Part shown: positions 42,982-51,957 of the stretch, one piece after another | Numbering within the stretch: the first letter of the stretch is position 1 | Layout of the letters: every line of letters begins with the position of its first letter | NCBI RefSeq assembly: GCF_011421635.1 | Contig: NZ_WTLI01000019.1 | Location: forward strand, 1-64,000 | Direction of reading: 5' to 3' | Length of the DNA stretch: 64,000 bases | DNA from: Paenibacillus turpanensis | Lineage (GTDB): Bacteria; Bacillota; Bacilli; Paenibacillales; YIM-B00363 | The notes under the pieces: generated by a model | What the model was told of the DNA's origin: nothing | The model's input: only the letters and a program-made list of their open reading frames with translations | The model's database searches: none | Program-made: the position numbers and the translations under genes

Positions 42982-45900
42982 TCATACCACATCTGATGCC
43001 CCATCACCTAAAGGCAGCTTTCGAAACCGGCGCAGCTTTCGCCGCGGGGACAGTGCCTCATATACGATCGGCACAATAATGAGTGTAAGCAGTGTTGAGC
43101 TGACCAAGCCGCCGATCACCGTAACGCCCAGCCCTTTGGATATCAAGCTGCCGCTCGTCGATTCCCAACCTAAAGCAAGCGGCAGAAGCGCGCCAATGGT
43201 TGCGAGTGCCGTCATTAATATTGGACGGAGCCGCGTCGCAGCCGCTTCCAGCAGTGCCTCCCGTACGGAGAGCCCCTCCTTCTCTTTCCATCGGACGCGA
43301 TCCAGCAGGACGATCGCGTTGGTTACCACGATACCGATCAGCATAAGCGCGCCCATCATCGCCGAGGCGCTGATCGTTTCATCCGCCGCATAAAGAGCAA
43401 CGAGACCGCCGATGACCGTGAACGGCAGTGAAAATAAAATCGCAAACGGCGTAAGCGCCCCGCCGAAAAACAATACGAGCAATAAATAAACGATGGCGAC
43501 CGCTGCAAGAATGGCGAGCCCCATCTGGCGAAAGGTGTCGTTCATTTGCTCAGTCACTCCGCCAAAATCGACCGTAACTCCAGCCGGGAGCTTCAGCTTG
43601 TCTAAGGCTTTGCCTAGCTCGGATGATGCTTTCCCAACATCCTTGGCCTCGATGGAGGCTGAAATCTGCGCGTACAGCTGCCCGTCTTTTCGCGTGACCT
43701 CACTCGGCGCTTCTCCTTGAACCAGCTCAACGACATTCCGCAGCGGAACAGGCCCAAGCGGAGCGGGTACGATTTCATTTTGCAGATCGGAAATGTCCTT
43801 ATAAGTCCTCTCCTCGGTTTGCATATAAACCGGCAGCTGTTTCCCGCTTTCCGTTGTTAACACGGAGAGCTGCGGACGCCCCAGAGCCGGACGCAGGCTT
43901 ACAGCAAGCTGCGCGGCCGTTAAGCCGTACCCGCTTAGCGACGATGAATCTACCCGGAACGTATACTGCGGCAGCGTTTGAGACAAGCTCGACTTCGGCT
44001 GCTGGAAGTCTTCCTCGCGTCTGCGAAGCTCCTCCAGCACTTGATCTGCAGCGGTCCGGATATCCTCCATTCGATCTCCGTAAATAAAGAGCTGCAGGGT
44101 GTTGCCTCCGATCCCGCCGGAGCTGTCCAGCTGCTTCCAAACACCTGCCGGGTCAATGTGCTTCACATCCTGAAGCATATCCTCTTTCTCCCAGGCTAGC
44201 TGCTCGCTATCCTCATCGTACTGAATCTGAAACACGGCCGACGATTTCCCGCCGCCCCCAGCAGCGGCGCCATACGGACTCGCGGAGCCGATCGAATATT
44301 GTACACCGTTTACATTTTTGCGGGATAACAGCATTTGCTCCGTCTTTAAAGCGACCTGCTCCGTTTGCTCAAGCAGCGCTCCGGCAGGTGGAGTATAGGT
44401 GATGGTGAGTGAGCTCTGCTCTTCCTCTGGCAAGAAGCTAAACCCTATAGCAGGAAGCAGCAGCAAGCTTCCGGCCAGCAGCAGAGAAGACCCGCCAAAG
44501 GCGGTCCATTTATGATTTAAGGACCAGCGAAGCGCATGCTGATACCACAAAGAAAGCTTTCCCGGCTTTTCCTCCCGATGCGCCTTCCTCCGGCCGGAGC
44601 CGGATAAAAAAACATGCGCCAGCATCGGCACTACGGTCACGGCCACAAGCAGCGAAGCGAGCAGCGCGAAAACCATCGTCAAGGCAAACGGCATAAACAG
44701 CTGCCCAACCGGTCCGCTGACAAGCCCTAACGGTAAAAAAACGGCAACCGTTACCAGTGTAGATGAAAAAATCGGCATAAACATCTCTTTGGTGGCATCT
44801 ACAATGAGCTCTTTGCCCCGCAGGGCTTCTGTTTGAAGCGAAAGACGGCGGTAATTATTTTCAATCACGACAATCGAATCGTCGACTACCCGCCCGATCG
44901 CCACCGTCATCGCACCGAGCGTCATAATATTAAGGGAAATATCCATTTCCTTTAGCACCAGAAGCGCAATCAAAAGCGATAACGGAATCGAAACGACGGA
45001 AATCAGAGTCGTACGGATATTTCGTAAGAACAGCAGGATGACAAGGATCGCAAAGCCGGCTCCAAAAATCGCCTTGCTTACCATCGTATGTACGGATTCC
45101 TCGATTGGCTTGCCCTGGTCATTCAAGATCGTGACTCGCAGACCGGTGTGACGCTCCTGCATGTCCTCCGCAATCTGCTTCACTTGGTTGACCACGGCAA
45201 CTGTATTGGCATCCGTCGTTTTCGTTATCGTGACCCCGATTGAAGGCTGTCCATTCGTGCGGGAAATCGAATCTCTCTGCTCTACCAGCGCAATTTCCGC
45301 GATCTGATCAAGTGTTACCGTTGGCAGTGCAGCAAGCGCCGCTGGCCCGCCCGAAGGCTTGACCCCCGTCCCCGCTGCCCCCGCTGCGGCCGCTCCGAAC
45401 CCCGCCCCTTGCGGAACGACAGGAATCCGCAGCGCTTTGAGCTGGTCAAGTGTCTGCAGCTGGCCGTCCACGACTATGGACGCTTCTTTGGCGCCAAGCT
45501 CGAACAAGCCTAACGGCAGCTTTGCCGTGGAGCCTTGAATGACCCCAGTAACCGTCTCGGGAGTCAATCCAAGCTGTTTTAGCTGATCCGGAATAAGCGT
45601 GACCGTCGCTTCACGCCGAAGAAGACCGCTAGCTTGTACCCGGGCCGCCCCTTCAACTCCGCTAAGCTCGGGCAGCAGCTGCTTATCCGCAAGCTCGCTA
45701 AGCTGTTCCAGATTCAATCTCTCACTTGCTATGCTCAGGGTTACAATAGGAATATCGTTGATATTAAACCGGGATACATCCGTCTCGCCCGCCCCATTCG
45801 GTTTCGGCATAGCTGCAGCCATATCCCTTATTTCCCGCTCGGCTTCATCCATATCCCGATCGTAAGCAAATTCAACAAGTATGCTTGAGACATTGTCTGC

Positions 45901-46155
45901 AGAGGTTGATGTATACGTGCTTACCCCGTTCATGCTTTTGAGCCGACGCTCCAATGGAAGCGTGATATCTTCGGCCACCGTTTCCGGTGCTGCACCAGGG
46001 TATATCGTCGTCAGGGTGACGATCGGAACATTAATGTTCGGAATCGACTCAAGCTTCATCGTTGTCCCGGCATATATTCCAGCGAAAGTTACCATTAGTG
46101 TTAACAGCAGCAAGGCAAATTTGTTATGAAGGGAAAATAATATCGTCTGTTTCAT
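42982..46155 (-). CDS. second RND efflux transporter (AcrB/SwrC-like)
   Basis: A 1057-residue RND protein with 12 predicted helices and both external loops. The TM4 relay reads IGRVVDDSIVVIENNYRR (paired Asp). A Gly/Ala/Pro-rich insertion (GAGFGAAAAGAAG..., about residues 255-280) sits in the first external loop and is unusual. Relatives in Bacillota include SwrC. Unlike the pump at 13-17 kb it has no adaptor gene beside it, which is how SwrC is also encoded. Cargo unknown; lipopeptides or toxic amphiphiles are plausible by family. Confidence 0.9.
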   Translation of the reverse strand: MKQTILFSLHNKFALLLLTLMVTFAGIYAGTTMKLESIPNINVPIVTLTTIYPGAAPETVAEDITLPLERRLKSMNGVSTYTSTSADNVSSILVEFAYDRDMDEAEREIRDMAAAMPKPNGAGETDVSRFNINDIPIVTLSIASERLNLEQLSELADKQLLPELSGVEGAARVQASGLLRREATVTLIPDQLKQLGLTPETVTGVIQGSTAKLPLGLFELGAKEASIVVDGQLQTLDQLKALRIPVVPQGAGFGAAAAGAAGTGVKPSGGPAALAALPTVTLDQIAEIALVEQRDSISRTNGQPSIGVTITKTTDANTVAVVNQVKQIAEDMQERHTGLRVTILNDQGKPIEESVHTMVSKAIFGAGFAILVILLFLRNIRTTLISVVSIPLSLLIALLVLKEMDISLNIMTLGAMTVAIGRVVDDSIVVIENNYRRLSLQTEALRGKELIVDATKEMFMPIFSSTLVTVAVFLPLGLVSGPVGQLFMPFALTMVFALLASLLVAVTVVPMLAHVFLSGSGRRKAHREEKPGKLSLWYQHALRWSLNHKWTAFGGSSLLLAGSLLLLPAIGFSFLPEEEQSSLTITYTPPAGALLEQTEQVALKTEQMLLSRKNVNGVQYSIGSASPYGAAAGGGGKSSAVFQIQYDEDSEQLAWEKEDMLQDVKHIDPAGVWKQLDSSGGIGGNTLQLFIYGDRMEDIRTAADQVLEELRRREEDFQQPKSSLSQTLPQYTFRVDSSSLSGYGLTAAQLAVSLRPALGRPQLSVLTTESGKQLPVYMQTEERTYKDISDLQNEIVPAPLGPVPLRNVVELVQGEAPSEVTRKDGQLYAQISASIEAKDVGKASSELGKALDKLKLPAGVTVDFGGVTEQMNDTFRQMGLAILAAVAIVYLLLVLFFGGALTPFAILFSLPFTVIGGLVALYAADETISASAMMGALMLIGIVVTNAIVLLDRVRWKEKEGLSVREALLEAAATRLRPILMTALATIGALLPLALGWESTSGSLISKGLGVTVIGGLVSSTLLTLIIVPIVYEALSPRRKLRRFRKLPLGDGASDVV

Positions 46156-46234
46156 AAGGACACTCCCAAAATGTTGATGTCCTTAGTATTTGGCTGGAAA
46201 AAAGAATATATAACAGCAGGAACCGATTCAATGA

Positions 46235-46258
46235 AAAAAGCCCCGATTTTCATCGGGG
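46235..46258 (-). terminator. terminator overlapping the yuiD stop codon
   Basis: Leftward stem CCCCGAT-GAAA-ATCGGGG then CTTTTTTC. The TGA stop at 46250-46252 lies inside the hairpin. Confidence 0.85.
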
Positions 46259-46747
46259 TGATAACCAGCGTGATGCCGCAAATCTTTTCTTTTTCGGTTC
46301 AAGCAAATAGCTTGCGATGCCGATTACTGTTCCGAGCAATGCTCCGGCCGCTACTTCCTCCGGCATATGACCCAGCTGCTCCTTAAGCGCTTTTTCTTTG
46401 CGCTCGTGATAGATGCCTGGATGCTGGTCGGCCAGCCTTTCCACGGATTCATCCAATTGATTGAGCTCCACCGCCATTTCTCCGGCGTGCCTGCGGATAC
46501 CCATCGCATCGTACATGACGATTAGACCGAAGATCGTGCTGATCGCGAAGTCAACAGCGCGAACTCCTTTTTTCAAAGCAACATAAGAAGCCAAGGACGC
46601 AACGCCCGCCGAATGAGAGCTTGGCATTCCGCCGGTTTGCACCAGTGCGGACCAATTCCATTTTCCCGTACGCATATACGTAAGCGGCAGCTTCAGTCCT
46701 TGCGCCACTAAAATCCCTGTTAAGCCCGTTGTTATGCCTTTGTTCAA
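46250..46747 (-). CDS. yuiD: divergent PAP2 family protein (YuiD/DUF212)
   Basis: A 165-residue membrane protein of the YuiD group, which is related to PAP2 phosphatases. The core QTGGMPSSHSAGVASLASYV keeps the PSSH motif, and IRRHAGEMAVELNQL and LGHMPEEVAAGALLGTVIG contain the other conserved histidines. I set the start at the TTG at 46747, 7 bases after GAGGTG, because the family begins with LNKGITTGLTGILVAQ. An ATG 6 codons earlier overlaps that site. The stop codon lies inside the terminator stem. No substrate has been proven for YuiD. Confidence 0.82.
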   Translation of the reverse strand: MNKGITTGLTGILVAQGLKLPLTYMRTGKWNWSALVQTGGMPSSHSAGVASLASYVALKKGVRAVDFAISTIFGLIVMYDAMGIRRHAGEMAVELNQLDESVERLADQHPGIYHERKEKALKEQLGHMPEEVAAGALLGTVIGIASYLLEPKKKRFAASRWLSPR

Positions 46748-46928
46748 GGAAATCACCTCGACCATAGCATCTGACGGCCGCGAAGTGAATATGCACGCGA
46801 AGGGACCTGCCGCTCTGCCAATGCGAACCAATATTACGTCAACTCAACGAAAAACCTTCGCAATCCAACAGCTTTTCCATAATGTTAGAACCTCGACTCC
46901 TGCCTAATTGTAATGGTCCGCGTAACAG

Positions 46929-46957
46929 TTGACAGATTCCCCCTTCGGGCGTATTCT
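46929..46957 (+). promoter_or_regulatory. sigma-A promoter of the DMT transporter gene
   Basis: TTGACA (46929-46934), a 17-base spacer and TATTCT (46952-46957). The -35 region AGTTGACA (46927-46934) is repeated inverted as TGTCAACT at 46966-46973, near the predicted transcript start. Confidence 0.8.
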
Positions 46958-46990
46958 GGGGACATTGTCAACTAGAGGAGGGAAACGGAA

Positions 46991-47866
46991 ATGTGGCTTG
47001 TCTATGCGATTTGCGCGGCGGTTTGCTTTGGTTTACGCGGCATTGTATACCAGCGCATGTCAAAGACGCCGATGAACCGAAGTCTTTTCCTATTCGGGGT
47101 TTATGTTTGCGGCACGATCGTTGCTTTAGCCGGAACATTCATCATGGGGCAAACCTGGTCCGTACCGACTCTTGTCGGTATAATTATGGGGGTCTTCTCC
47201 TTCGGGTCGAATGCTTCCATGTATAAAGGCTTTGCCGTCGGAAAAACATCGCTCGTTGCGATGCTGACCGGCTTGCCAGCCGTCGTTGTAGCGCTGTTAG
47301 CTTATTTGATGTGGGGCGAGACATTGACCGGGTCGCAAATGGCGGCAATCGGCATCATTTTGCTTGGAATCATAATGATCCGTTATCAGAGCGATGTCGT
47401 TTCCGGACCGGCCAAAGGCGCAGGCTGGGGTCTTCTGGCCATGATTACTTTTGCCATCACTGATTTGGCTGCCAAGCAATCGACTCTGCTGGGTGCGCAT
47501 GTGCTGCCGACACTTACCATAATGTACGCTACCGGGGCGCTGCTTTTTTTCGTTTCCTATGTGTGGAGTACTCGGGGTAAAGCGGAGCAGGCGGCGGAAT
47601 CGGCGGAATCGGAGCAGCAAATATCGAGAACCAAAACGTTTCGAAAAGGCCTGCTCGCAGGCACGACAAATATCTCCGGTATGATCTTCATTCTCCCTGC
47701 CTTTAAGCTGGGGACGACAGGTCTTGTTTCAGCGGTCATCGCCATGAACGTCGTATTAATCCTAGCCTACGCATGGATTATTGCGAAGGAGCCGGTAAAC
47801 CGTAAGGAATTTGCCGGAGTGTTATGCTCGCTTGTCGGACTTCTGGTGCTCAAATTGGCGGAATAG
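46991..47866 (+). CDS. EamA/DMT family transporter
   Basis: A 291-residue protein with ten predicted helices in two EamA repeats, typical of drug/metabolite exporters. A charged insert (EQAAESAESEQQISR, about 200-215) separates the halves. GAGGAGGG lies 8 bases before ATG, and a near-consensus promoter with an inverted copy of its -35 lies just upstream. A small single-helix membrane gene follows 58 bases later. Cargo unknown. Confidence 0.88.
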   Translation: MWLVYAICAAVCFGLRGIVYQRMSKTPMNRSLFLFGVYVCGTIVALAGTFIMGQTWSVPTLVGIIMGVFSFGSNASMYKGFAVGKTSLVAMLTGLPAVVVALLAYLMWGETLTGSQMAAIGIILLGIIMIRYQSDVVSGPAKGAGWGLLAMITFAITDLAAKQSTLLGAHVLPTLTIMYATGALLFFVSYVWSTRGKAEQAAESAESEQQISRTKTFRKGLLAGTTNISGMIFILPAFKLGTTGLVSAVIAMNVVLILAYAWIIAKEPVNRKEFAGVLCSLVGLLVLKLAE

Positions 47867-47924
47867 CGTCATTTTCGATAATATATAGGGTAAAAGATCA
47901 CCCGCAGTTGAGGAGGAGCAGGAC

Positions 47925-48269
47925 GTGGACGTAAACGAACTGCTAAAGTTTTGGATTCCATTATACGGCTTTGTTTTGCTCGTGCTGGTTAACGGATTTT
48001 TCTACTTATTCTTCTATCAGCAAAACAAACCGTTTCGCGAGCTGCTGGATCTGCAGCATCAATTAAACGGTGAACCCGATGACCAGCTCGTACAAAAAGC
48101 GATCGAATTGGCCAGCCGTATGAAGCGTCCGAAGGATACCGAGGACAATCGGAACGCCCTTCGGCCTTTGCTGCTTCATGTACAGCGCAGTGAGAAGGTG
48201 GCACCGGCAAGGAAGCAGGAGCTTGAGCGGCTGCTGCTCGAAAAAGGCGTCATTCAGCCCGCACAATAA
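47925..48269 (+). CDS. single-pass membrane protein with cytoplasmic helical domain
   Basis: 114 residues: one transmembrane helix (about 10-32, WIPLYGFVLLVLVNGFFYLFFY) and a soluble, charged, probably helical domain (35-114) ending LLLEKGVIQPAQ. Start is GTG with GAGGAG upstream. No family recognised. It is 58 bases after the DMT gene on the same strand and ends before a hairpin, so the two are likely cotranscribed. Confidence 0.6.
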   Translation: MDVNELLKFWIPLYGFVLLVLVNGFFYLFFYQQNKPFRELLDLQHQLNGEPDDQLVQKAIELASRMKRPKDTEDNRNALRPLLLHVQRSEKVAPARKQELERLLLEKGVIQPAQ

Positions 48270-48290
48270 TAACATCCAACTTTAGCGTTA

Positions 48291-48329
48291 AAAGCCGCAG
48301 CCTTGATATTCTCGGGAGAGCGGCTTTTT
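48291..48329 (+). terminator. rho-independent terminator
   Basis: AAAGCCGC (48291-48298) pairs with GCGGCTTT (48320-48327), followed by TTTTG; ends the DMT unit. Confidence 0.8.
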
Positions 48330-48408
48330 GCCATTCACTACTTGTAATTGACTACGAAATCGTTTACCTTGAAGTGGAAGCGCATACCGAAAAGGAGAGG
48401 ATCTCGCT

Positions 48409-49611
48409 ATGAATTCTAACTCATTTCCCGGTAAAGCCGAATGGCTGCCCGTCCTGCAGTATGTAGAGGAGCTTCATCAAAAATGTACATATCCTGCGCA
48501 ATCTCCCTTTCCCCACCCTTGGGAAAATATCGGAAGCGGATACTGTTACGGACCTGCGTTCGGTCATTGGGATATCGTGCACGCGGTAATGGATGCGATT
48601 CATACCAGACAAGAGCATGCAAAACTGCAGCTAGTAAACAATTTACATAACATGTCCGCGGATGGCTTCCTGCCTGGTGTGATCTATATGACGAATAACG
48701 AGGTGCGCTGGAACCGAACACAAACCCATCCTCCGGTATGGCCTGCCGCTGTGAACGAGTATATCGCAGCAACCGGGGACCGTTCTCTGCTGCACATTGC
48801 TTACGAGGCTTTGGTACGGCAAATCGGATGGTTTGAAGCAAACCGTAAAGCGGAGCAAGAGGGGTATTTTTACACAGACATTCTTAATCATTTATGGGAA
48901 AGCGGCGTCGACGACGGAATTCGTTTCGATCAGATCAGCACCGGCAAATATGCTTGTATCGATGCAACCTCCCATGTCTATGAGCTGCACGATATAGCGT
49001 CCGCTTGGGCAAAAGAGCTGGGCCACTTGGATGAAAGCAGCCAGTGTAAAGCCCGTGCGGATGATCTGAAGCAGTTTATCCAGAACAAGCTCTTTGATGA
49101 GGAAACCGGCTTCTTTCACGACATTTGGGCAGTAGATCGCCCGGAGCAGCGCCATCTTGCCTTTGAGGGCATTTGGGCGGTCATTACAGGAGCGGCCTCC
49201 AACGAGCAGGCACAAAGGGTAATCGATGAAAATGTGCTAAACCCGGAACGGTTTTTCGCCCCCCATCCGATGCCGACGGTTGCTCTGAACGATCCTGGCT
49301 TTGAGCTCCGCATGTGGCGCGGCCCTTCATGGAACAGCATGACGTATTGGGCCTCGCGGGGCTGTATGCGGTATGGGCGAATGGATGCTGCGAAAGCTCT
49401 GCTGGAGCGTGCACTCGATGCTACCGCTGAACAGTTCAAGCGAACCGGAACCATTTGGGAATTTTATCATCCGATGCTGGGCGATCAAACAACAGTGCAG
49501 CGAAAGCCGTATACCCCCTTCAATCAGCCATGCCAGGATTATTTAGGGCATAACCCTCTCATCGCCATGGCGCATTTGTGGGAACGTGCGGCAAATTCGA
49601 TTTCAGGGTAA
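48409..49611 (+). CDS. GH63-like alpha-glucosidase/trehalase-fold enzyme
   Basis: A cytosolic 400-residue (alpha/alpha)6-barrel glycosidase of the GH63/MGH1 type: AFGHWDIVHAVMDAIH with the acid Asp, SGVDDGIRF, DATSHVYELHDIASAWAKELG, FELRMWRGPSWNSMTYWASRG and KRTGTIWEFYHPMLG with the base-type Glu. Relatives include mannosylglycerate hydrolase, glucosylglycerate hydrolase and YgjK. GGAGAGG precedes the ATG. A CcpA-like sequence (GAAATCGTTTAC, about 48356-48367) lies upstream, which would suit catabolite control, though the match is weak. No transporter is linked. Confidence 0.78.
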   Translation: MNSNSFPGKAEWLPVLQYVEELHQKCTYPAQSPFPHPWENIGSGYCYGPAFGHWDIVHAVMDAIHTRQEHAKLQLVNNLHNMSADGFLPGVIYMTNNEVRWNRTQTHPPVWPAAVNEYIAATGDRSLLHIAYEALVRQIGWFEANRKAEQEGYFYTDILNHLWESGVDDGIRFDQISTGKYACIDATSHVYELHDIASAWAKELGHLDESSQCKARADDLKQFIQNKLFDEETGFFHDIWAVDRPEQRHLAFEGIWAVITGAASNEQAQRVIDENVLNPERFFAPHPMPTVALNDPGFELRMWRGPSWNSMTYWASRGCMRYGRMDAAKALLERALDATAEQFKRTGTIWEFYHPMLGDQTTVQRKPYTPFNQPCQDYLGHNPLIAMAHLWERAANSISG

Positions 49612-49649
49612 CAGAGCCTAGCAAGTCCATAGACTTCCGAAAAAATGTA

Positions 49650-49697
49650 TCAAGCCTGATCTTTGATCTTACCGGTCTTATTCGATCAGGCTTCTTC
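49650..49697. terminator. rho-independent terminator
   Basis: AAGCCTGATC (49652-49661) pairs perfectly with GATCAGGCTT (49684-49693); it lies between two convergent genes and may serve both. Confidence 0.75.
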
Positions 49698-49728
49698 ATT
49701 TCCACTGGAACAGATAAATAGAAGCCGT

Positions 49729-50628
49729 TCAAAAAATCATGCCGCTAAGCACAAAAAAGATATTCATCATGATATGCATGACAGTGACAGGTCCGATCCC
49801 GCCCGAACGAAGCGTAAGCCCTCCCATCATCACCCCAAATCCAGCAAACAGAATACATATCGGCCACGAAATCCCTAATGAATAGTGATAAAGTCCGAAG
49901 GCAAGGCTTGTCACCAATAATCCATGTAATTGCCCAAGCGCGGCCGCCATACGGCTTAACACGAATCCCCGCCACACAAGCTCTTCCAATATTCCGTTGA
50001 CGATTCCAAACAAAACTCCAAAGCTAAGCAGCAGAAAAAGCTGCTCTCGGTGAAAGTCAATAAAAGGGAGAAACGTAATCGTGATTATACTTAAGGAAAT
50101 CAAGAGAAATCTCCAGATCGGATCTGCAATAAAACCCTTCCAAATAAATGGAAAATAAATCGTTTGCCGGAAGCTCCCTAAACGTAAATAAGACGGCTTT
50201 GATCGCCGTATGACAGCATCCCAAACAAAAGGAAGCAGCAGGCCGAGCAATCCGAACCGCGACAAGATGACCCCCCATTCTCGATCCAGCGGCAGCTCCA
50301 TCATCCAAGAGCGCAGCAGCGTGTATAACGTAAATCCGACAATATAGAGAAGTACAGTACCCAAAAACTCTCGATACCGCTTCCACCCCAAACCGATCAG
50401 CCCGTACAGCAATCCGAAAACAGCCCCGCCCCACCAAGGCAGAACTTGCAGACCGATCACGGCAATCGCAAACAATAATCCGGGAAACCAAAAAGAAAAT
50501 GCAGGCTTCCAGAGCAAAGAATTCTCGCTTAAGTCCGTGGTCACCTTGGTTTCTTCGTATTCTGTGATATTCGCGAGGGATTGCAGACTATTCTGTTTGT
50601 TCCTGTCGCACTGCCTGTGTACGTCCAT
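49729..50628 (-). CDS. CPBP family intramembrane metalloprotease
   Basis: A 299-residue membrane protein with about eight helices. The CPBP/Abi motifs are ILEELVWRGFVLSR (EExxxR) and AFGLYHYS (FxxxH), with VMHIMMNIFF as the third. These enzymes are relatives of CAAX prenyl proteases and are thought to cut or bind membrane substrates, sometimes for bacteriocin immunity. AGGAGGG precedes the ATG. It is transcribed alone; no bacteriocin gene is near. Confidence 0.85.
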   Translation of the reverse strand: MDVHRQCDRNKQNSLQSLANITEYEETKVTTDLSENSLLWKPAFSFWFPGLLFAIAVIGLQVLPWWGGAVFGLLYGLIGLGWKRYREFLGTVLLYIVGFTLYTLLRSWMMELPLDREWGVILSRFGLLGLLLPFVWDAVIRRSKPSYLRLGSFRQTIYFPFIWKGFIADPIWRFLLISLSIITITFLPFIDFHREQLFLLLSFGVLFGIVNGILEELVWRGFVLSRMAAALGQLHGLLVTSLAFGLYHYSLGISWPICILFAGFGVMMGGLTLRSGGIGPVTVMHIMMNIFFVLSGMIF

Positions 50629-50819
50629 GAAGCCCTCCTCTGTTCAAACCTTCCTCAAGTACACATCCCTCATGTAATGTCCAAGTTTGTCAAACCTGTG
50701 ACAGAACCATGGTTTTTTCCGCACTTCTAAGGCGATGTGCTTCCAGTCACGTTCAACGCTGTATTCTAAGGATATACTTGCATGGAAATCTCCAAAATCA
50801 CTGCAAAGGAAGGGTCGCC

Positions 50820-51812
50820 ATGCCTAAACGATACTCTCAAGCCTTGCTCCTCTGCTCTGTAATAGCAGTCCTGCTGTCCGGTTGTATTTTTGATACAACG
50901 AAAACCTCTGAAACAGCAGCAACAACGAATCCCCCGAAAGAGACCCGTCTGAATCAGCCGGCGGTGCCTCCAATTATGAAACGAAACGGAAATCAAGTGT
51001 CGATCGAAATGACAGCGCAAATAACCAATATCGAAATATCGAAGGGAGAAACGTATAACGCTTGGACGTTTAACGGTACCGTACCGGGCCCGGTCCTGCG
51101 CATTAAGGAAGGCGATGTTCTTACCTTTACGTTGAAAAATAAAGACCCTAATCTCGCGCATTCGATGGATTTTCACGCTGTCCACGCCGCGCCCAGCGCT
51201 AAATTTATCGATGTGCAGCCGAATGAGCAAGGGACGTTCACTTATCCGGCTAATACTCCTGGCGTATTTATGTATCACTGCGGGACAAAGCCGGTTTTAG
51301 CGCATATCGCGAATGGAATGTACGGGATGATCATTGTCGAGCCCAAGAATGGATATCCCACAGACCCTATGGTTGACAGAGAATATACCCTCGTTCAAAG
51401 CGAATGGTACGAGGAGCATGATTATGAGCAGTTTCTAAACGGCGAGCCGGAGTACGTTGTATTCAACGGAACCGATTTCGAACTCATGGAAAAGCCCCTT
51501 CTGGCAAAAGTCGGGGATATCGTGCGTCTCTACATCAGCAACGCCGGTCCTAACGAAGTCTCCTCTTTCCATGTCGTTGGCACGACGATGGATGCGGTGT
51601 ATATCGACGGCAATCCGAGCAATGTGCTCAAAGGCCTGCAAACCGTCCTGCTGCCGGCAAGCGGCGGCGCTGTGGTTGAATTTACAGTCACCGAGGAAGG
51701 CGATTATCCGATCGTTACTCATCAATTTGATCATGCCTCCAAGGGAGCGGTAGGTATATTACGGGTCACGCATGACGGATTGGATCACGGAGGCCAGGCT
51801 TCTGGCCATTGA
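50820..51812 (+). CDS. two-domain cupredoxin lipoprotein, copper nitrite reductase-like
   Basis: A 330-residue surface lipoprotein (lipobox VLLSGC, Cys22) with two cupredoxin domains. Domain 1 has FNGTVPGPVLRIKEGD, HSMDFHAVHAA (type 1 and type 2 His with the Asp of AfNiR Asp98) and YHCGTKPVLAHIANGMYG (type 1 Cys-His-Met). Domain 2 has a late His in THQFDHASKG. Where classical NirK has a catalytic GGH, this protein has GTT (SFHVVGTTMDA), so nitrite reduction is uncertain; it may be a NirK variant or another two-domain oxidase. The ATG at 50820 follows AAGGAAGGG; residues upstream in frame do not belong. Single gene ending in a hairpin. Confidence 0.8.
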   Translation: MPKRYSQALLLCSVIAVLLSGCIFDTTKTSETAATTNPPKETRLNQPAVPPIMKRNGNQVSIEMTAQITNIEISKGETYNAWTFNGTVPGPVLRIKEGDVLTFTLKNKDPNLAHSMDFHAVHAAPSAKFIDVQPNEQGTFTYPANTPGVFMYHCGTKPVLAHIANGMYGMIIVEPKNGYPTDPMVDREYTLVQSEWYEEHDYEQFLNGEPEYVVFNGTDFELMEKPLLAKVGDIVRLYISNAGPNEVSSFHVVGTTMDAVYIDGNPSNVLKGLQTVLLPASGGAVVEFTVTEEGDYPIVTHQFDHASKGAVGILRVTHDGLDHGGQASGH

Positions 51813-51845
51813 GTGTGAATTGCATTGCATTCGCGAAACCCTAGC

Positions 51846-51882
51846 AGGAGAGCCGTTCCTGACCCGACTCTCCTCTTTTTTC
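51846..51882 (+). terminator. rho-independent terminator of the cupredoxin gene
   Basis: AGGAGAG (51846-51852) pairs with CTCTCCT (51868-51874), extended by CG/CG after a mismatch, then CTTTTTT. Confidence 0.8.
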
Positions 51883-51957
51883 ACTGTTGTGTTCCGAAGA
51901 ATCACTGCCCTCGATAAAATAACCAACACGTTCATTCCCACACTGTGATCCTTCAGC

